DNA of 64,000 bases, from assembly GCA_020744425.1 (NCBI GenBank), contig JAGMUV010000005.1, positions 1,426,001-1,490,000 on the forward strand, given 5' to 3'. The translations under genes were made by a program, and so were the position numbers. Every line of letters begins with the position of its first letter. The first letter of the stretch is position 1. The notes beneath the pieces are model-generated. The model was not told the DNA's origin, ran no database searches, and was given only the letters and a program-made list of their open reading frames with translations. This stretch comes from Dactylonectria macrodidyma. Lineage: Eukaryota; Ascomycota; Sordariomycetes; Hypocreales; Nectriaceae. This document shows positions 32,761 to 44,371 of this stretch, piece by piece.

Positions 32761-35709
32761 GATAGCAGGTACAGCCGCAACGTGCAGCTCCATTGGCCTC
32801 AGTTGGACAACTAAGCGACGACGAGCAACATGCCCAGGGTGAGCCGGACCTAGGTACAAAGCATCCTGGCATGTGTGTAGATCTCGGAGAGGGCCAATCG
32901 AGGCGTCGATCCCAGCCCGAGATGGCATGCCGACGTGCCTGGAGAAATAATTCCGTCATTCATGAATCGTACCTGACGAGGATTCGGCAACCTTCAACAC
33001 AACACGCAGATAACTAAACGCTTTCCCGGGACTAGCCGTTCTGCATCAGAACTCCTCGGTCGTTCGGATGAGAACTAACAAATGGAACGGGCCATACGCA
33101 ATGTCAGCCCCTCGCAGCATGATGTTTCCAAATGGAGTTGTTCCGCACTCTAGCTTGTTAGTTATGGGGTGTGGATTTGTCGTGAATAGCTTCAATGCCC
33201 TAAAGATGGTCGACTAAATGACTCGAGTGAGCGGTGAAGCGCAGCATCCGAGAGTGTTAGCCTCTCACCCCCACGTTTAACGCTCCTGCGTCCGAATACC
33301 GGTCAAAGTTCCCTTCTCTCATTGGTATGGCCCTAGGGTTTCAGTGTCAGATCCTGGTTCTCAACACATTGCAACACGCCTACAGGCAAGCGGTGCAACT
33401 GTCAAGGTGAACCAGAAGACTTCCAAGAAAGATATACCTTGCTCTCGAAGGAGTCTATGTTATCAACAAGAGACTGAGAGAATGACACACCAGCCAGCAA
33501 ACCAACAAGTAACAACAGGACATAGCTAGCGCATCGTGTCGAAAATAAGTCAAATAGAGAAATTGAGTGAGGGGTTTGACTCTTGAGCAGTGACATCGCG
33601 TACTTACGTACCTCGAAGCATTTTGAGGGCCGCACCATGGTCCATTGGACCCTGAACAGGGAACAGCAAGCTGCGGGGTTTTCGTTGGACGAAACAGGCT
33701 CAAACAGGGGTGATGAACCGGATGGAGATTGTAGATGACGATACTCCTGGTCCACAACGTGAGATGCAGTCAGAGACAGAGACGTAAAAAGAGGGAGGAA
33801 TGGGATAATTGTAAGGCAGAATATATAAATGACAGCAACGCCCGAATCGTCGGGAAGCCGGATGAAAGAGATGTTGTGCATCTGGAACATGGAACATGCG
33901 CTCTGACTTGAACCCGTTGGAGCAAGTGCCGAGTGAAGGTCTCATTTAGCCAGCAGCGGCATCTCCGATAACGCTGGCGGGGACTGTTCGCCGTTCGGGG
34001 TCGGCCCTGAACCAACGCCATAATATCCTCGCTGTCAGTCGTCGCGATTGTCATTGCGACTGCATTATGTCCGTCGCCTTGGATACCTTCGGAACAGCGA
34101 TATTTCCCTGTATGCCGTGTCATGTCGTGCTTTTGCATCGCATGCCTCGTGACCTTGTCGATTTAAACCTGGTCGTGATTCTTTGGCGATGGCTTCTCGG
34201 CAGACTTTCATCAGGCCACAACGCCCGGCGCAGTCCCGTGGCATGGCCCTCGGGGGGCTCCGAGCGTAAATTCCAGATATGCCGCATGAACTGCTAGACG
34301 ACCGGCGCCGGATTTGCTTACGTCGTCGGCCGTCAAGCTTATGCGAGAAACGGTCTCTAGCATTATAATGATAGAATGAGCAGCAGCGTAAAGCCGTTGC
34401 CGTCGAACCGAGGCGGCCGTCTTAGTACGGCAAAGGCGACACTGCCGGCTGGCTGGATGCCGAGCTTGGTGACGCGCAATTGCTTGTTCTATCTACGAGA
34501 GAAGCATCTCCGTAGGCTGCATACAGCTGGAATGCAAAGAGTGTAACCCTTCCTTCCGGCACTTCCACACACGAATAGCACATTTCAGCGGACTCACCGA
34601 CCGACCATTCAGCTTGCCAGCCCATTGAAAAAGTGACGCCACTCTTGTCGCTCCCGCCCGGAGCGGAGATGCTCGCGTGCGCGATGCGGCGCGGCGGCTG
34701 GCATCCGTCACATTCAACTAAGAAAAGATCTATGGGCATGCTTTGATTACGAATTAGATTGATTGAATTGACGGGCAGCCTTTTAGGGCGGGCAGCAAAA
34801 GGGATGCGGACAGCAAAAAGGATGCCGCACTCGCCGCATTCGCCGCGCCGCCGCCCGCTCCCCCGCCACCGAAAGCCGCCCAAGTCGCTGCGGCGTCTGC
34901 GGCACAACTTTGAGATGGAACCAGGAATGACGGGTAAAGTAGGAATCGCTGCGTTTTTGCGTACTCAGAATCAGCAGACTTGGACTGTGCAAATGAATGA
35001 TTACTAGAGTTAAAAAAAAAAATTTAAAAAATTAGAAATTTTTGATTACGGGCAGCCCGCCAAGTGCAGAGTACAAATAATCCACTCCGTTTTGCACCAA
35101 GTTCTGCTGGTTTTCCTGCCTATCTGAGTACACACATTTCCAGCTTCGGCCTTCACACGGTAACAGCGGAATTAGTTCGGTCTTCTTTCGCAACGGACGG
35201 CACCGGAAGAAAAGGAACCTTCACTCTGACATCATCAACCGTCACGGCTCGTCATCCAGCAGCTCTTTTCCAACATCGACATATAAACAACTGCAGAAGA
35301 ATATCTTCATCAAAAAAAAGACATCCATCACAAACCTTCATCACATCGCAAACCACCATCCATCCACTTGCACGGCGTCCATTCATCATCATCAGCTCAC
35401 TGCATACCCCGACGACCCGCATTCACCAGTGTCCGATTTACCTGCGGCGATCCACAGTTTTTCTCCCGCCTGGCTTGACTAATTGGGTGCCCGAATCCCC
35501 GATCCCTGACCCGCGCTACAACACCTCATCCTCCATCATACGACAACTTATAACGCAGTCCTCTGTCCAACTCCAGGTTCAAAATCCATAGAAGAACCCC
35601 CGCCTCAGCCCTGCGAAACATCCAATTCGACTTCGCCTTCTTATTCGCATTCTAACCGATCTACCGGACCCTCCTCTGAACCACTCCCGCTCCCACACAC
35701 CCGCCCACC
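32761..35709. other. gene desert 2, right part and RCF2 leader
   Basis: No gene was supported between the transposon and RCF2. The minus-strand frame 34422-34907 (161 codons) is the longest and has no recognisable domain. An AT-rich patch (35009-35045) and a pyrimidine- and CA-rich stretch with ACATATAAAC near 35280 precede RCF2 and probably form its promoter and long 5' leader. The open frame 35064-35591 has no ATG. Confidence 0.55.
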
Positions 35710-36471
35710 ATGAAGATTCTCACCAAGGAAGAGGAGGAGGAGCACTACGCCATCGTCGTCAAGGGCGGCCTCATCGGCGGCAGCTTAGGCCTCGTCGCCG
35801 GTCTCGGTGGTGTCATGTACGTCACGCGCCGGTACCCGAGCTTCCGCGGCCTCACACTTCCATTCCGCGCCTTTCTCGTCACTTCAACAGGCACCTTTGG
35901 CGCCATTGTCAATGCCGATCGCTGGTCCATCCAGCACCAGCAGTCGAATAACCCCATGTTCGGCTACAAAGATGCCACCCAGCGCGCGCAGGACATCGTG
36001 CGCCAGAACGAATCCGCCTACCAGCGCTTCATGGAGTACGGCAAGGAGAACCGCTACTCAATCGTATTCCTGTCGTGGCTTGCCAGCATGGGTATCGCAT
36101 TTGCCCTTGTCAGCCGCTCGCCCATGAACACTGCCAACAAGGTGGTACAAGCCCGTGTGTACGCGCAGGGGCTTACCCTCGCTGTGCTCATCGTCTCCGC
36201 CGCCTTCGAGATGAATGATGCCAAGAAGGGCTCTGGCCGCTGGCAAACTATCATGGTCGTAGACCCCAGCGATCCTGAGCACAAGAGATTGATTGAGCAG
36301 AAGATCCACAAGGAGGAGTACGAGGGTCAGGACCTCTGGAAGGGTACGTTTTATCACTCAGATGAATCTCCTAATCGATTACCCTGAAACTAACTGTATT
36401 GAATAGATATGGTCGCTGCTGAGGAGTCCCGATTGGCTGCCAAGAAGGAGCCAGCTCCGAGCAAGGCTTAA
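35710..36471 (+). CDS. RCF2: respiratory supercomplex factor 2 (HIG1 domain)
   Basis: Exons are 35710-36343 and 36407-36471 (232 aa). Rcf2 is a mitochondrial inner-membrane protein associated with cytochrome c oxidase and the III-IV supercomplexes. The opening MKILTKEEEEEHY matches the start of yeast Rcf2. Four hydrophobic segments lie near residues 20-37, 49-67, 117-134 and 150-167. The last two flank the HIG1 hallmark QARVYAQ (residues 147-153). The tail is charged and ends KKEPAPSKA. No cleavable presequence is evident, as in the yeast protein. It is convergent with the kelch gene 584 bp away. Confidence 0.93.
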
Positions 36472-37055
36472 GACAACCTTCCTCCAAGGATAGTGTCCAA
36501 GATGCCTCAACCATACCCCGCAAACAATCCCCAACCTCTAAAACACCACACTAATAGAGAAGTCGCTGAACTCTTTGCTTTATGCCAAAGGTCATGAGAA
36601 GAGGAGGAACCATGAGGAAGAGCAGTGCTATTCGGAGTTGCTTGCCGATGAATCAGGCGTTTGATTAAAAGGAACGAGCAGGGAGGGGATGCGAGTAAAT
36701 TCCTAAAATGTCGCAGTGCAAAGTTATAGATTTACGCGGCGAAAGGTGTCAAGAATTGCATAGGATGAGGTGGTTTACCCAACTGTCCGCGAAACCGGAC
36801 AAGGCTGGACTGTATGATAGAATATGAAACATTTCCAACATCACCGCACCTTGCACAAATGAAGCAAAAAGAAATTCATGTTAAAAGCTTATACAAAATG
36901 ACAATAGGCCACCGACGCCCATCCATCTCTTTTATAGTCCCTCTCCTCATAAATTCATCCCAGACAACCCAAAGCTAAATATCAACGCAGACAGGATAAC
37001 TCAAAGTAGAATATCGAACCAGCATCGTTTTAACACACCCCGCATCTGAGTCCAT
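36472..37055. terminator. convergent 3' flanks RCF2 / kelch
   Basis: A 584-bp gap between two stop codons facing each other. It must contain both polyadenylation regions; it is A/T-richer toward the right side. No exact signal was assigned. Confidence 0.4.
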
Positions 37056-38585
37056 TCACACCTCAATGGTGAAGTGGCTAATCTGCGAGTAATAGGAATG
37101 AACGGCCAGTTCTAGTAGCATAACGTCACCGAAGACCTCGGAGCCGTCGAAGCCGCCGATGATGATGAGGCGGCTATCGTATAGCACTGTGCCGTGATAG
37201 CCGCGACCCGAGGGGGCCTTGCCGTAGACCCGGCGCTTGTCCCAGGTCATTGTGACCAGGTTGAGCAGCAGGACATCGTTGGAGTATTCGTTGCCGTCGT
37301 GGCCGCCAATTACAAAGAGGTAAGATCCGACAATGGTTGCGGTATGGGATAGGCGACGGAAAGCAACGGGGATAGGAACGGCTCGCCAGAACTGCTGATC
37401 CACGTCGTAGACCCAGACATCATCAAAGCACTCGCCGCCGTCGGAGCCCCCAAAGATGATGAGTTTGCTACCCACCATATTAGAAGTGTGATAGCCCCTG
37501 GCCTTGGGGCGGTAGTCCTTGGTCCCTGGCGGGTTTTTTTCCGAGCTTGAGATCAGTCGCCACGACATCTTGTTCACGTCGCTGACATCGAGCCTCCAGA
37601 TGTCGTTCAGAGCCCTGACTCCGTCACCACCACCAAAGACGTAGATGCCATTCTTGTAAAGACATGCTGTGTGCGCCCTCCGCTTGGACGGCATCTTGTC
37701 CCCAATGATGCGCGGCTTACTCCACCGGAAATTGGTTGTGTCCAGCACGTAAACGTCGTTGTAGTACTCTGGCCCGTCGCCACCTCCAAACACAACCAAT
37801 TTCTTTCCCACCGCCGTACAGGTCATGGCTCTTAGAGGGACGGGGATTTCGCCGACGACGTGAGGGACAGACCAATAGAAAGAATCAGCGTCAAAGACGT
37901 AAAGATCGCTAAAGCATGTCCGGGAATCGCAACCACCAAACACAAATATGTTTGATCCAATGAGAGTGGTCGTGTGCGCTCGCAGGCTCGGGTGGGGACA
38001 GCCCGACGCGGGAGCCTTTGACCAGTACATTCCAGATGCTGGAGCAACGGCGACGTCCGGTGCAGTTTTTACATCGGGTAGTGAAGGGAAGGCTGTGTGT
38101 TGTTGCCCTCGCAGACGAGCAGCTGCCGACGCTCCATGCCGAGCCGCAGCAGATGGAGTAACAGGAGGCTTTCCAGCTATCGCAGATGTTGACCGCATGA
38201 CAGACGGACGCCGGTGTTCTCTATCGCCCTCGCTCGAGGCATCGCCAAGGCCGTTTAAGATGGAGGGGGGCGGTTTGGAAGGCCTCACGGCAAGCCGCTG
38301 AGAAGCTGCCTGCGAAGCGATTTGAGACGCAGACTGGGAACGTTGGCGAATGGTGAGATCGGAAGGCTTTCGGCGGCTGGTATGGATGCTCTTGCTGGCG
38401 AGGTGGCCGGGGGTATGGCTCCGGGGCAGGGGCGCTGGTTCGCTCGAGTCGTCATCCTCGGAGTCGGTTTCGTCGGCGAGGTTTGTACTGGGCCTTGCGG
38501 CCGGAGATGCGGTGGTAATTTTCTGGGATCGCACGACCTTGGTCTTGAGGGGGGACTTATCGGTAGACCTGCCCGAATCCGCCAT
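37056..38585 (-). CDS. six-blade kelch-repeat protein
   Basis: A single uninterrupted exon encodes 509 aa. The first 190 residues are low-complexity, Ser/Ala/Arg-rich and presumably disordered, with an acidic patch (DETDSEDDDSSEP). The remainder is a kelch propeller. Six glycine-doublet blade centres are visible: FVFGGCDS, VVFGGGDG, YVFGGGDG, IIFGGSDGG, FVIGGHDG and IIIGGFDG, each followed by a DVY/DIW/DVW-type strand and a conserved Trp. No other domain is present, so the partner and process cannot be stated; kelch propellers of this kind usually bind proteins in signalling, polarity or ubiquitin ligase complexes. It is divergent from DUS3 and lacks introns, unlike the other kelch gene here. 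Confidence 0.9.
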   Translation of the reverse strand: MADSGRSTDKSPLKTKVVRSQKITTASPAARPSTNLADETDSEDDDSSEPAPLPRSHTPGHLASKSIHTSRRKPSDLTIRQRSQSASQIASQAASQRLAVRPSKPPPSILNGLGDASSEGDREHRRPSVMRSTSAIAGKPPVTPSAAARHGASAAARLRGQQHTAFPSLPDVKTAPDVAVAPASGMYWSKAPASGCPHPSLRAHTTTLIGSNIFVFGGCDSRTCFSDLYVFDADSFYWSVPHVVGEIPVPLRAMTCTAVGKKLVVFGGGDGPEYYNDVYVLDTTNFRWSKPRIIGDKMPSKRRAHTACLYKNGIYVFGGGDGVRALNDIWRLDVSDVNKMSWRLISSSEKNPPGTKDYRPKARGYHTSNMVGSKLIIFGGSDGGECFDDVWVYDVDQQFWRAVPIPVAFRRLSHTATIVGSYLFVIGGHDGNEYSNDVLLLNLVTMTWDKRRVYGKAPSGRGYHGTVLYDSRLIIIGGFDGSEVFGDVMLLELAVHSYYSQISHFTIEV

Positions 38586-39988
38586 GGTCTCACAGGCCGT
38601 GCTTCATTGCCCGTGCCCGACACGAGGAAGGGAGGGCGGTTGATGAGAGACGAGGAAGACGTAAGCGATCGAGGCCGAACGAAGAGGGCGAAGATGCGAT
38701 CAGTTCTCGGAGGCCGGGATGGTTCTGGGTAGGTGGCAAGTTGGAAAGGGTGAGATGGGGTTAGCGCTGGGAGGCCTGGCGGTTTGTAGGTATGCAGTGG
38801 TGAGGATGGTGATGGTGGTGGTTGGTTGCGAATATGTATGGCGGCCGGATTCGAGGGAGATGATGATGTATGTGGTACGAAGTACGTTACGTAGGGTTCG
38901 CTGAGCTCTCCAACTGGGGGCTTCTGGGGTTCCAGATTAGCCTCTAATTAGGCCCTCAAGCCCCTACGCTTCTGAGCGTAGACGGGAAGCTCCCTCCCTC
39001 CCCTCCCTCTCCACGGGTACAGGCGCGAGCAGGGGCGGAACTGACAAGTGCGGCGGGTTACAGGGAGCTTACAGGACCCTTGCCCACCTGCAACAGCACC
39101 TTGCAGGTCAGTCCCTCCTCTCCTTCTGCTGTCAGAAGACACCTGCAGCACCACACGCCTATTTAAATCGGGCTGCACAGCGAGAGCTAATTGTCGGATA
39201 ATGTTTCAAGCAAATTAGCAGAGGGTCACGAACGGCTTCGGGTTCTACGACTCGATTTATTTCCGTTGATCGCACCTCAGATTCCAATGGAAGACAGGTG
39301 GCAACTATTGAGCCAATTGAATATATCATTGCCATACATCGTACTACCGGGAATACTACGTTTGCATTTAGCAAAATTGCGTGTGATTTCTTACAAATAT
39401 CTCTCGTCTTCCTTCGTAATACCTCCGGACTTCAAGCACTCTTCTACGTAGTACTCTCGTCCTTCACTCCCTGTGGAGGGCGGCCTTTGGACGGAGGGGC
39501 TGGCTGATCGTGAGGGGCAAGCGCGACTCCACCCACCTGGAGCTGATGGTAAGGAAGGAAAGAGCCGCTCAGTTCACCAATGGTGTGGCGGGCCTTTCTC
39601 GATTAGCGTGCACATCCTTGTAGAATTGCCCACTCACCTCTTTTTTTTTTCTTCTCCCGTTGAAGCTTGGGGAGGGCATTCGACAACTTCATAACCCTGC
39701 AACAAATCAGCAGCGAGAGAAGTCAATTTTCTCTCCTCGATCTCTACGGATTGCTGCATGCATTAGTTATTCTCAGGAGAACTGCTCGTTTGTAATTGGC
39801 GTTCCTGCTGCCTAGCCTCAGTATCACGTGTGAGCTTCACCTCGCTCTCACTTTTGATTCCCACAGCTCGCTGTGTTACACGGACTGGTCCCTCCTCAAC
39901 CACCAAACACACAAGCCAAATCCTACAACTACATTGCGCGATTCCCACCTGTCAGTTTCCCACAAGTTCGCGTGCTGCTCAGAAAGCC
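38586..39988. promoter_or_regulatory. divergent promoter region kelch / DUS3
   Basis: A 1.4-kb spacer between divergent start codons. It contains TACGAAGTA at 38876-38884 and, close to DUS3, a CT/CA-rich leader. No protein-coding gene was supported. Confidence 0.5.
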
Positions 39989-42327
39989 ATGTCCCAGCAG
40001 GCAGATGTCAGCATGGGCGGCGACTCCCCTAAAGCACAGCCCACGGCGCCAGTCGACAACTCAAGCAACGGGCATGTCGATGTAGATGCTGGAGAAAGGG
40101 CTTCGAAAAGACTTAAGATAGACGATTCAGCCCCAGCCCAGGCAGATTCACACGCCGATTCCAAGCCCGATCATGTTGATGGTCGTGTCAAGGGACTTGC
40201 ACCCGTTAAGAAGGAGTAAGCTATGCCCATTCATTCATAATCACAGTGGGTTAACCAAACTTCAGGTACCTCATTGACTTATCCAACAAAGATGATGCAC
40301 CTTCTAATGAGGCAATTGACGATGATGCTGCTGAAGGTCGCGGTTCTACTGAGCAGGCTGACCGTCAGCCCGACGACAGAAACTCTCGCAAGGGTAGCAA
40401 GAAGGACAGGAAGAAGAGCAAGGGGGGTCAGAACACAGAACGCAACTTCGGCAAGTTTGACGACGCCATCCGCCTGTGCAACAGCCGAGCCTTCTATCCT
40501 GAATTCTCACCCAGAGAGTGCAGATTTGCCGAGCGATGCAGACTATGCCATGACCTCCGCAAGTACCTGGACGAAGGCCGTCGTGAAGATGTTGAGGCTT
40601 TGGGTGGGAAGTGCCCCGTCTTCGAACAACACGGCCACTGCCCGTCTGGGTGGAAATGTCGCTTTGTGAAGAGTCACATGAAAGAGATCGAGCACGAAGA
40701 TGGCAGGAAAGAGCTCGTCCTCATCAACAACTCCGCCGATGACGGCAAAGACCTTGGACCTAAGGATGAAGAGTCGGAAGAGCAGCGTCCTGCTGTCTCC
40801 AACATTGTTAGCATGGACAAGAAGATCGACCTCAACCGCAAACGTGTCGATTTCACCCGCACAGATCAGTATATCCAATGGCTCAATCAGGAGGCAAAGC
40901 TGAGCGAAGAATTCCAAAACCGTCGCAAGACGCAGTCGAACGAAGGTATCGAGGACCTTCGTGCCCGATATGTCGACCCTCCATTCAAGCCATCTGAGAA
41001 ACGCCGCCTCTATTTTGGTCCCGAAACTCCTACACTAGCGCCATTGACTACCCAGGGCAACCTGCCTTTCCGTCGGCTTTGTGTTGAGCTCGGCGCCCAG
41101 CTCACCTACTCGGAAATGGCCATGGGCATGCCTCTGATTCAGGGCAACAAGGCCGATTGGACACTGCTCAAAGTTCACGACTCGGAGCTTAGTGCCCCCA
41201 AGTTAAACCCTGACTCTGTGCCCGTCTTTGATGACTATGATCACAAGCTTGATCTCAAGTTCGGTGCCCAGATCTCTGGAAGCAATTACTGGGTTGTCAC
41301 CAAGGCCGCTGACGTTCTCAACCGTTATTGCCCACACCTCCGCCTGATTGACCTCAACTGCGGGTGCCCCATCGATATGGTGTTCAAGTCCGGTGGAGGC
41401 TCCGCTCTCCTTGATAATCAAGGTAAATTGGAGCGTATGATCCGAGGCATGAACGCCACTTCCGGCGAGGTGCCCATTACTGCCAAGATCCGTACTGGAG
41501 TTCGAAACAATCGGCCTACCGCCACCCAGCTCATTGGAAGGCTCGCCTTTGGCGCGCGTGAGCACCGCGAACGTCTCGGTGCCCCTGGTTGTGCGGCCCT
41601 CACCTTGCACGGCCGTAGTCGCGAGCAGCGATATACGAAGAAGGCCGACTGGGGCTACATCGGCGAGTGTGCGGCTCTCATCAAGACTTATAACTCAGAG
41701 AAGGCTGCTCTAATAGACACGATCGCTGAACCTGACGCCAGCACTCTCCCCAATGCCAAGGATGGTCGAATGTACTTCTTAGGAAATGGCGACTGCTATT
41801 CCCATACTGATTACTTCGAGAACATCGAAAAGGCACGTGTTGACACCATCATGATTGGCCGTGGCGCCCTTATCAAACCCTGGTTATTTGAGGAGATTGA
41901 GAAGGGCCAGTATCTCGACAAATCGTCAAGCGAGCGCCTCACATACATTGAGAAGTTTGTCCGCTATGGCCTGGAGGCTTGGGGTTCCGACGAGCTCGGT
42001 ATCGGCTTCACCCGCCGTTTCCTTCTCGAGTGGCTCAGCTTCACGCATCGATACGTGCCTATCGGACTACTCGAACATCTCCCTCCAAGCCTGAACGACC
42101 GCCCGCCAGCGTATAAGGGACGCGACGAGCTGGAGACGCTAATGGCGTCAAGCAACTTCAAGGACTGGATCAAAATCAGGTACGTCTTTACCCTAGGTTA
42201 TTTCTGTCTACGGGGCGTGTGTCATTCTAACAAATGCTTTTTTAGTGAGATGTTCCTTGGTCCTGTCCATCCAACCTTCAAGTTCCAGCCCAAGCACAAG
42301 TCCCACTCCTACGAGGCGGAGGGTTAA
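39989..42327 (+). CDS. DUS3: tRNA-dihydrouridine(47) synthase
   Basis: Exons are 39989-40215, 40266-42179 and 42246-42327 (740 aa). Dus3 is an FMN enzyme that reduces uridine 47 in the variable loop of cytosolic tRNAs. A charged N-terminus precedes two CCCH zinc fingers, near residue 160 ([17 protein letters not shown]) and residue 192 ([20 protein letters not shown]). The catalytic TIM barrel starts near residue 330 ([15 protein letters not shown]). It contains the active-site block DLNCGCPID, the phosphate-binding [22 protein letters not shown], and FLGNGDCYS followed by [12 protein letters not shown] helical tRNA-binding domain ends the protein ([19 protein letters not shown]). All expected motifs are present. 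The last intron interrupts the penultimate block at KIS/EMFLGP. Confidence 0.96.
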
Positions 42328-42964
42328 ACAAGTGGTTTGAGCCAAATTGTTCGGGGTGTAGAAGTGATATCTGGAGTCAGCTATTTCTCAGCCACGAGTT
42401 GACACTGTGATTTTGCTATGATGTGCTTGATGAGATCATGAGTACGAGACGAGAGTTAGGGGGGAAGCACGGCAAAGTTAAAATACCTCGGGAGACGCAT
42501 GGCTCTCAAAGTGCTGAGACAGCGGCGTGGATAATTTTACTGGTTTGATGCATAGGCACTGATGTAGTTGTCTCCATAAGCCCGGTAGATTTTGTGAAAA
42601 TACGAGTCGACCAAGTCAGAATTCCCTCGAGAATTTACATCGAGAATCTAAGTCAGTGTTTTGATTCACTTCGGTGATCAGAAACCTAAAGCCAAGTAAA
42701 AGAAGACGCAAAGGTACATAAGAATACTGTAGAATATTTTGGATGATATACCCAGGTATATGGAAGAGGTAATAACAAAATAGACCCAAACGCTAGGGAC
42801 TGGTATGATCATGAACCGTAACTCCAGAAGAATTCTTTTATAACCCAATGAACCACTAATACACCCATTCCCAGTATCTTTAAACGGGGTTGTACAACCT
42901 GTCGTGTCCACCACGACATCAATGGCGAATTTCGCAATACATCTTGGGGGGCGATAACCCCAGT
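42328..42964. terminator. convergent 3' flanks DUS3 / PEX13
   Basis: A 637-bp gap between converging stop codons, relatively A/T-rich. It presumably contains both polyadenylation regions. No gene was seen. Confidence 0.4.
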
Positions 42965-44371
42965 CTAGGAGTAGAAGTGGCTCCTCTGCATGCCATCGGC
43001 AGTGGTGAAGTCCTTCTTGCCGTCCACGGGGTGTTCGATGGAACTGGTGAGGGAGTTCGTGCGGCTGCTATCGCTAGGGGCAGCCTTGATCTTCTTAACC
43101 TCCTGGGTCGGGCGCTTCAGGACCTCGAGGTAGGTGGAGGGGAGATAGCCTTGACGACCATCGCGAGAGCGGCACTGCCACCACTCACTGGGGTTTCCGG
43201 AGGGGTCTTCTTTGCTGAGAACAGCAACCAAATCGCCCTTGCGGGCCTCGAGCTCCATCTCGTTGGAGGGTTGGGGGAGGAAGTCAAAGAGGAGGCGGCA
43301 GAATTCAAGTTGGGTGGGGTCGACAGTCTGCTGCTGAAGGGCTTGTTGCTGGAGACGCCTCTCCTCTTCCTCGTGCGATGCAGCAAGAGCCTTGATCATC
43401 TTGGACATCAGGTAAGGCAGACCGAAGGCCGCGAGGACGAAGAAAATGAGGGGTTTGCGGCTCGCTTTGGGAGGAAGAGGGGAGCCATCGGGTGCGGTTG
43501 AGCGGCCTTCGAAGCGGGCAAATGCAAGCGGAGTGAGGGCAGTGGCATCGGCAGGTGGCGGGCGGCCAGTGATTTTCGCAATGAGAGTTCGGATCCAGCG
43601 CATTAGGGTGAAGATGCCGAGAATGGAGCCAAGCGTGTCTCGCAGGTTTCCGAATTGCTCGGCGACAGAGACCATGGCTATAGGCTGGGTCAGTAACCAA
43701 AAGAGGATACAAAACAGGAAGGATAGGCTTACCAAAGAAGCTCGACTGTGTAGCCATATAAGTGCTCTCGAGCATCTGGGCAAAGCCACCAAAGGCCGTC
43801 ACAATGCCCTCGAGCATTTGGAAGGTAGCCATTGTGCTATTGTTGAAGCGGTTGGTCAGGCTGTTGGGGTCACCGGGCATTCCCATTCCCATTCCCATGC
43901 CTCCCATTCCGCCGTACATGCCACCTCCGTACATGCCGCCCATGCCTCCCATACCACCGTACATACCGCCTGAGCCGTAGCCTCCGTACGAGCCAAAGCG
44001 CGAGTAGGGGCTGGAGTAGGGAGATGAATACGAATTTCCGACGGTGCTGTAAGGAGAGGTGCCCATGCGGCTGTAGGCGGCGGCATTCTGGTTGACAGAC
44101 GAGGCAAGAGAGCTAGGACGGTCAGGGAGTGGCGGTGCAGTGGAAGCAGTAGTTGAAGGAACGGCAGTCGTGGTGGAGGAGACGGAGGGCGAGATTGGAG
44201 AGGCTATATTGAAGTCGGTGAGCATGCATATGCAGGAGATGCGGGCAATGCAGAGTCGCATAAGATTGATGACGGAAGGATTGGGGTTGAGGATGAGCAT
44301 TTATCCCACTTACCGGCTGTCGATGTCGTTGCCGCGCCGGGTCGCTCCCAGGGCTTGGGCGGGGACGCCAT
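42965..44371 (-). CDS. PEX13: peroxisomal docking protein Pex13
   Basis: Exons are 44371-44314, 44203-43733 and 43677-42965 (413 aa). Pex13 is part of the peroxisomal import pore and binds the receptor Pex5 and Pex14. The start MASPPKPWERPG is the typical Pex13 opening. It is followed by a Ser/Pro region and a YG/GM-rich low-complexity stretch (repeated MYGGMGG units), as expected for the phase-separating YG domain. A hydrophobic segment lies near residues 252-271 (LIFFVLAAFGLPYLM) and an SH3 domain near 302-365 (CRLLFDFLPQ, EARKGDLVAVL, WWQCRSRDGRQGYLPSTYLE). A serine-rich tail ends HFYS. The first intron follows only 19 complete codons. It is divergent from the LigD-type gene. Confidence 0.95.

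Noticed and set aside
34422..34907. 161-codon minus-strand frame before RCF2
   Set aside because: No recognised domain, no intron or promoter support, and an Arg-rich start in GC-biased sequence; left uncalled.
35064..35591. 175-codon frame just upstream of RCF2
   Set aside because: It has no ATG at all and consists of CA- and CT-rich sequence typical of a long 5' leader.
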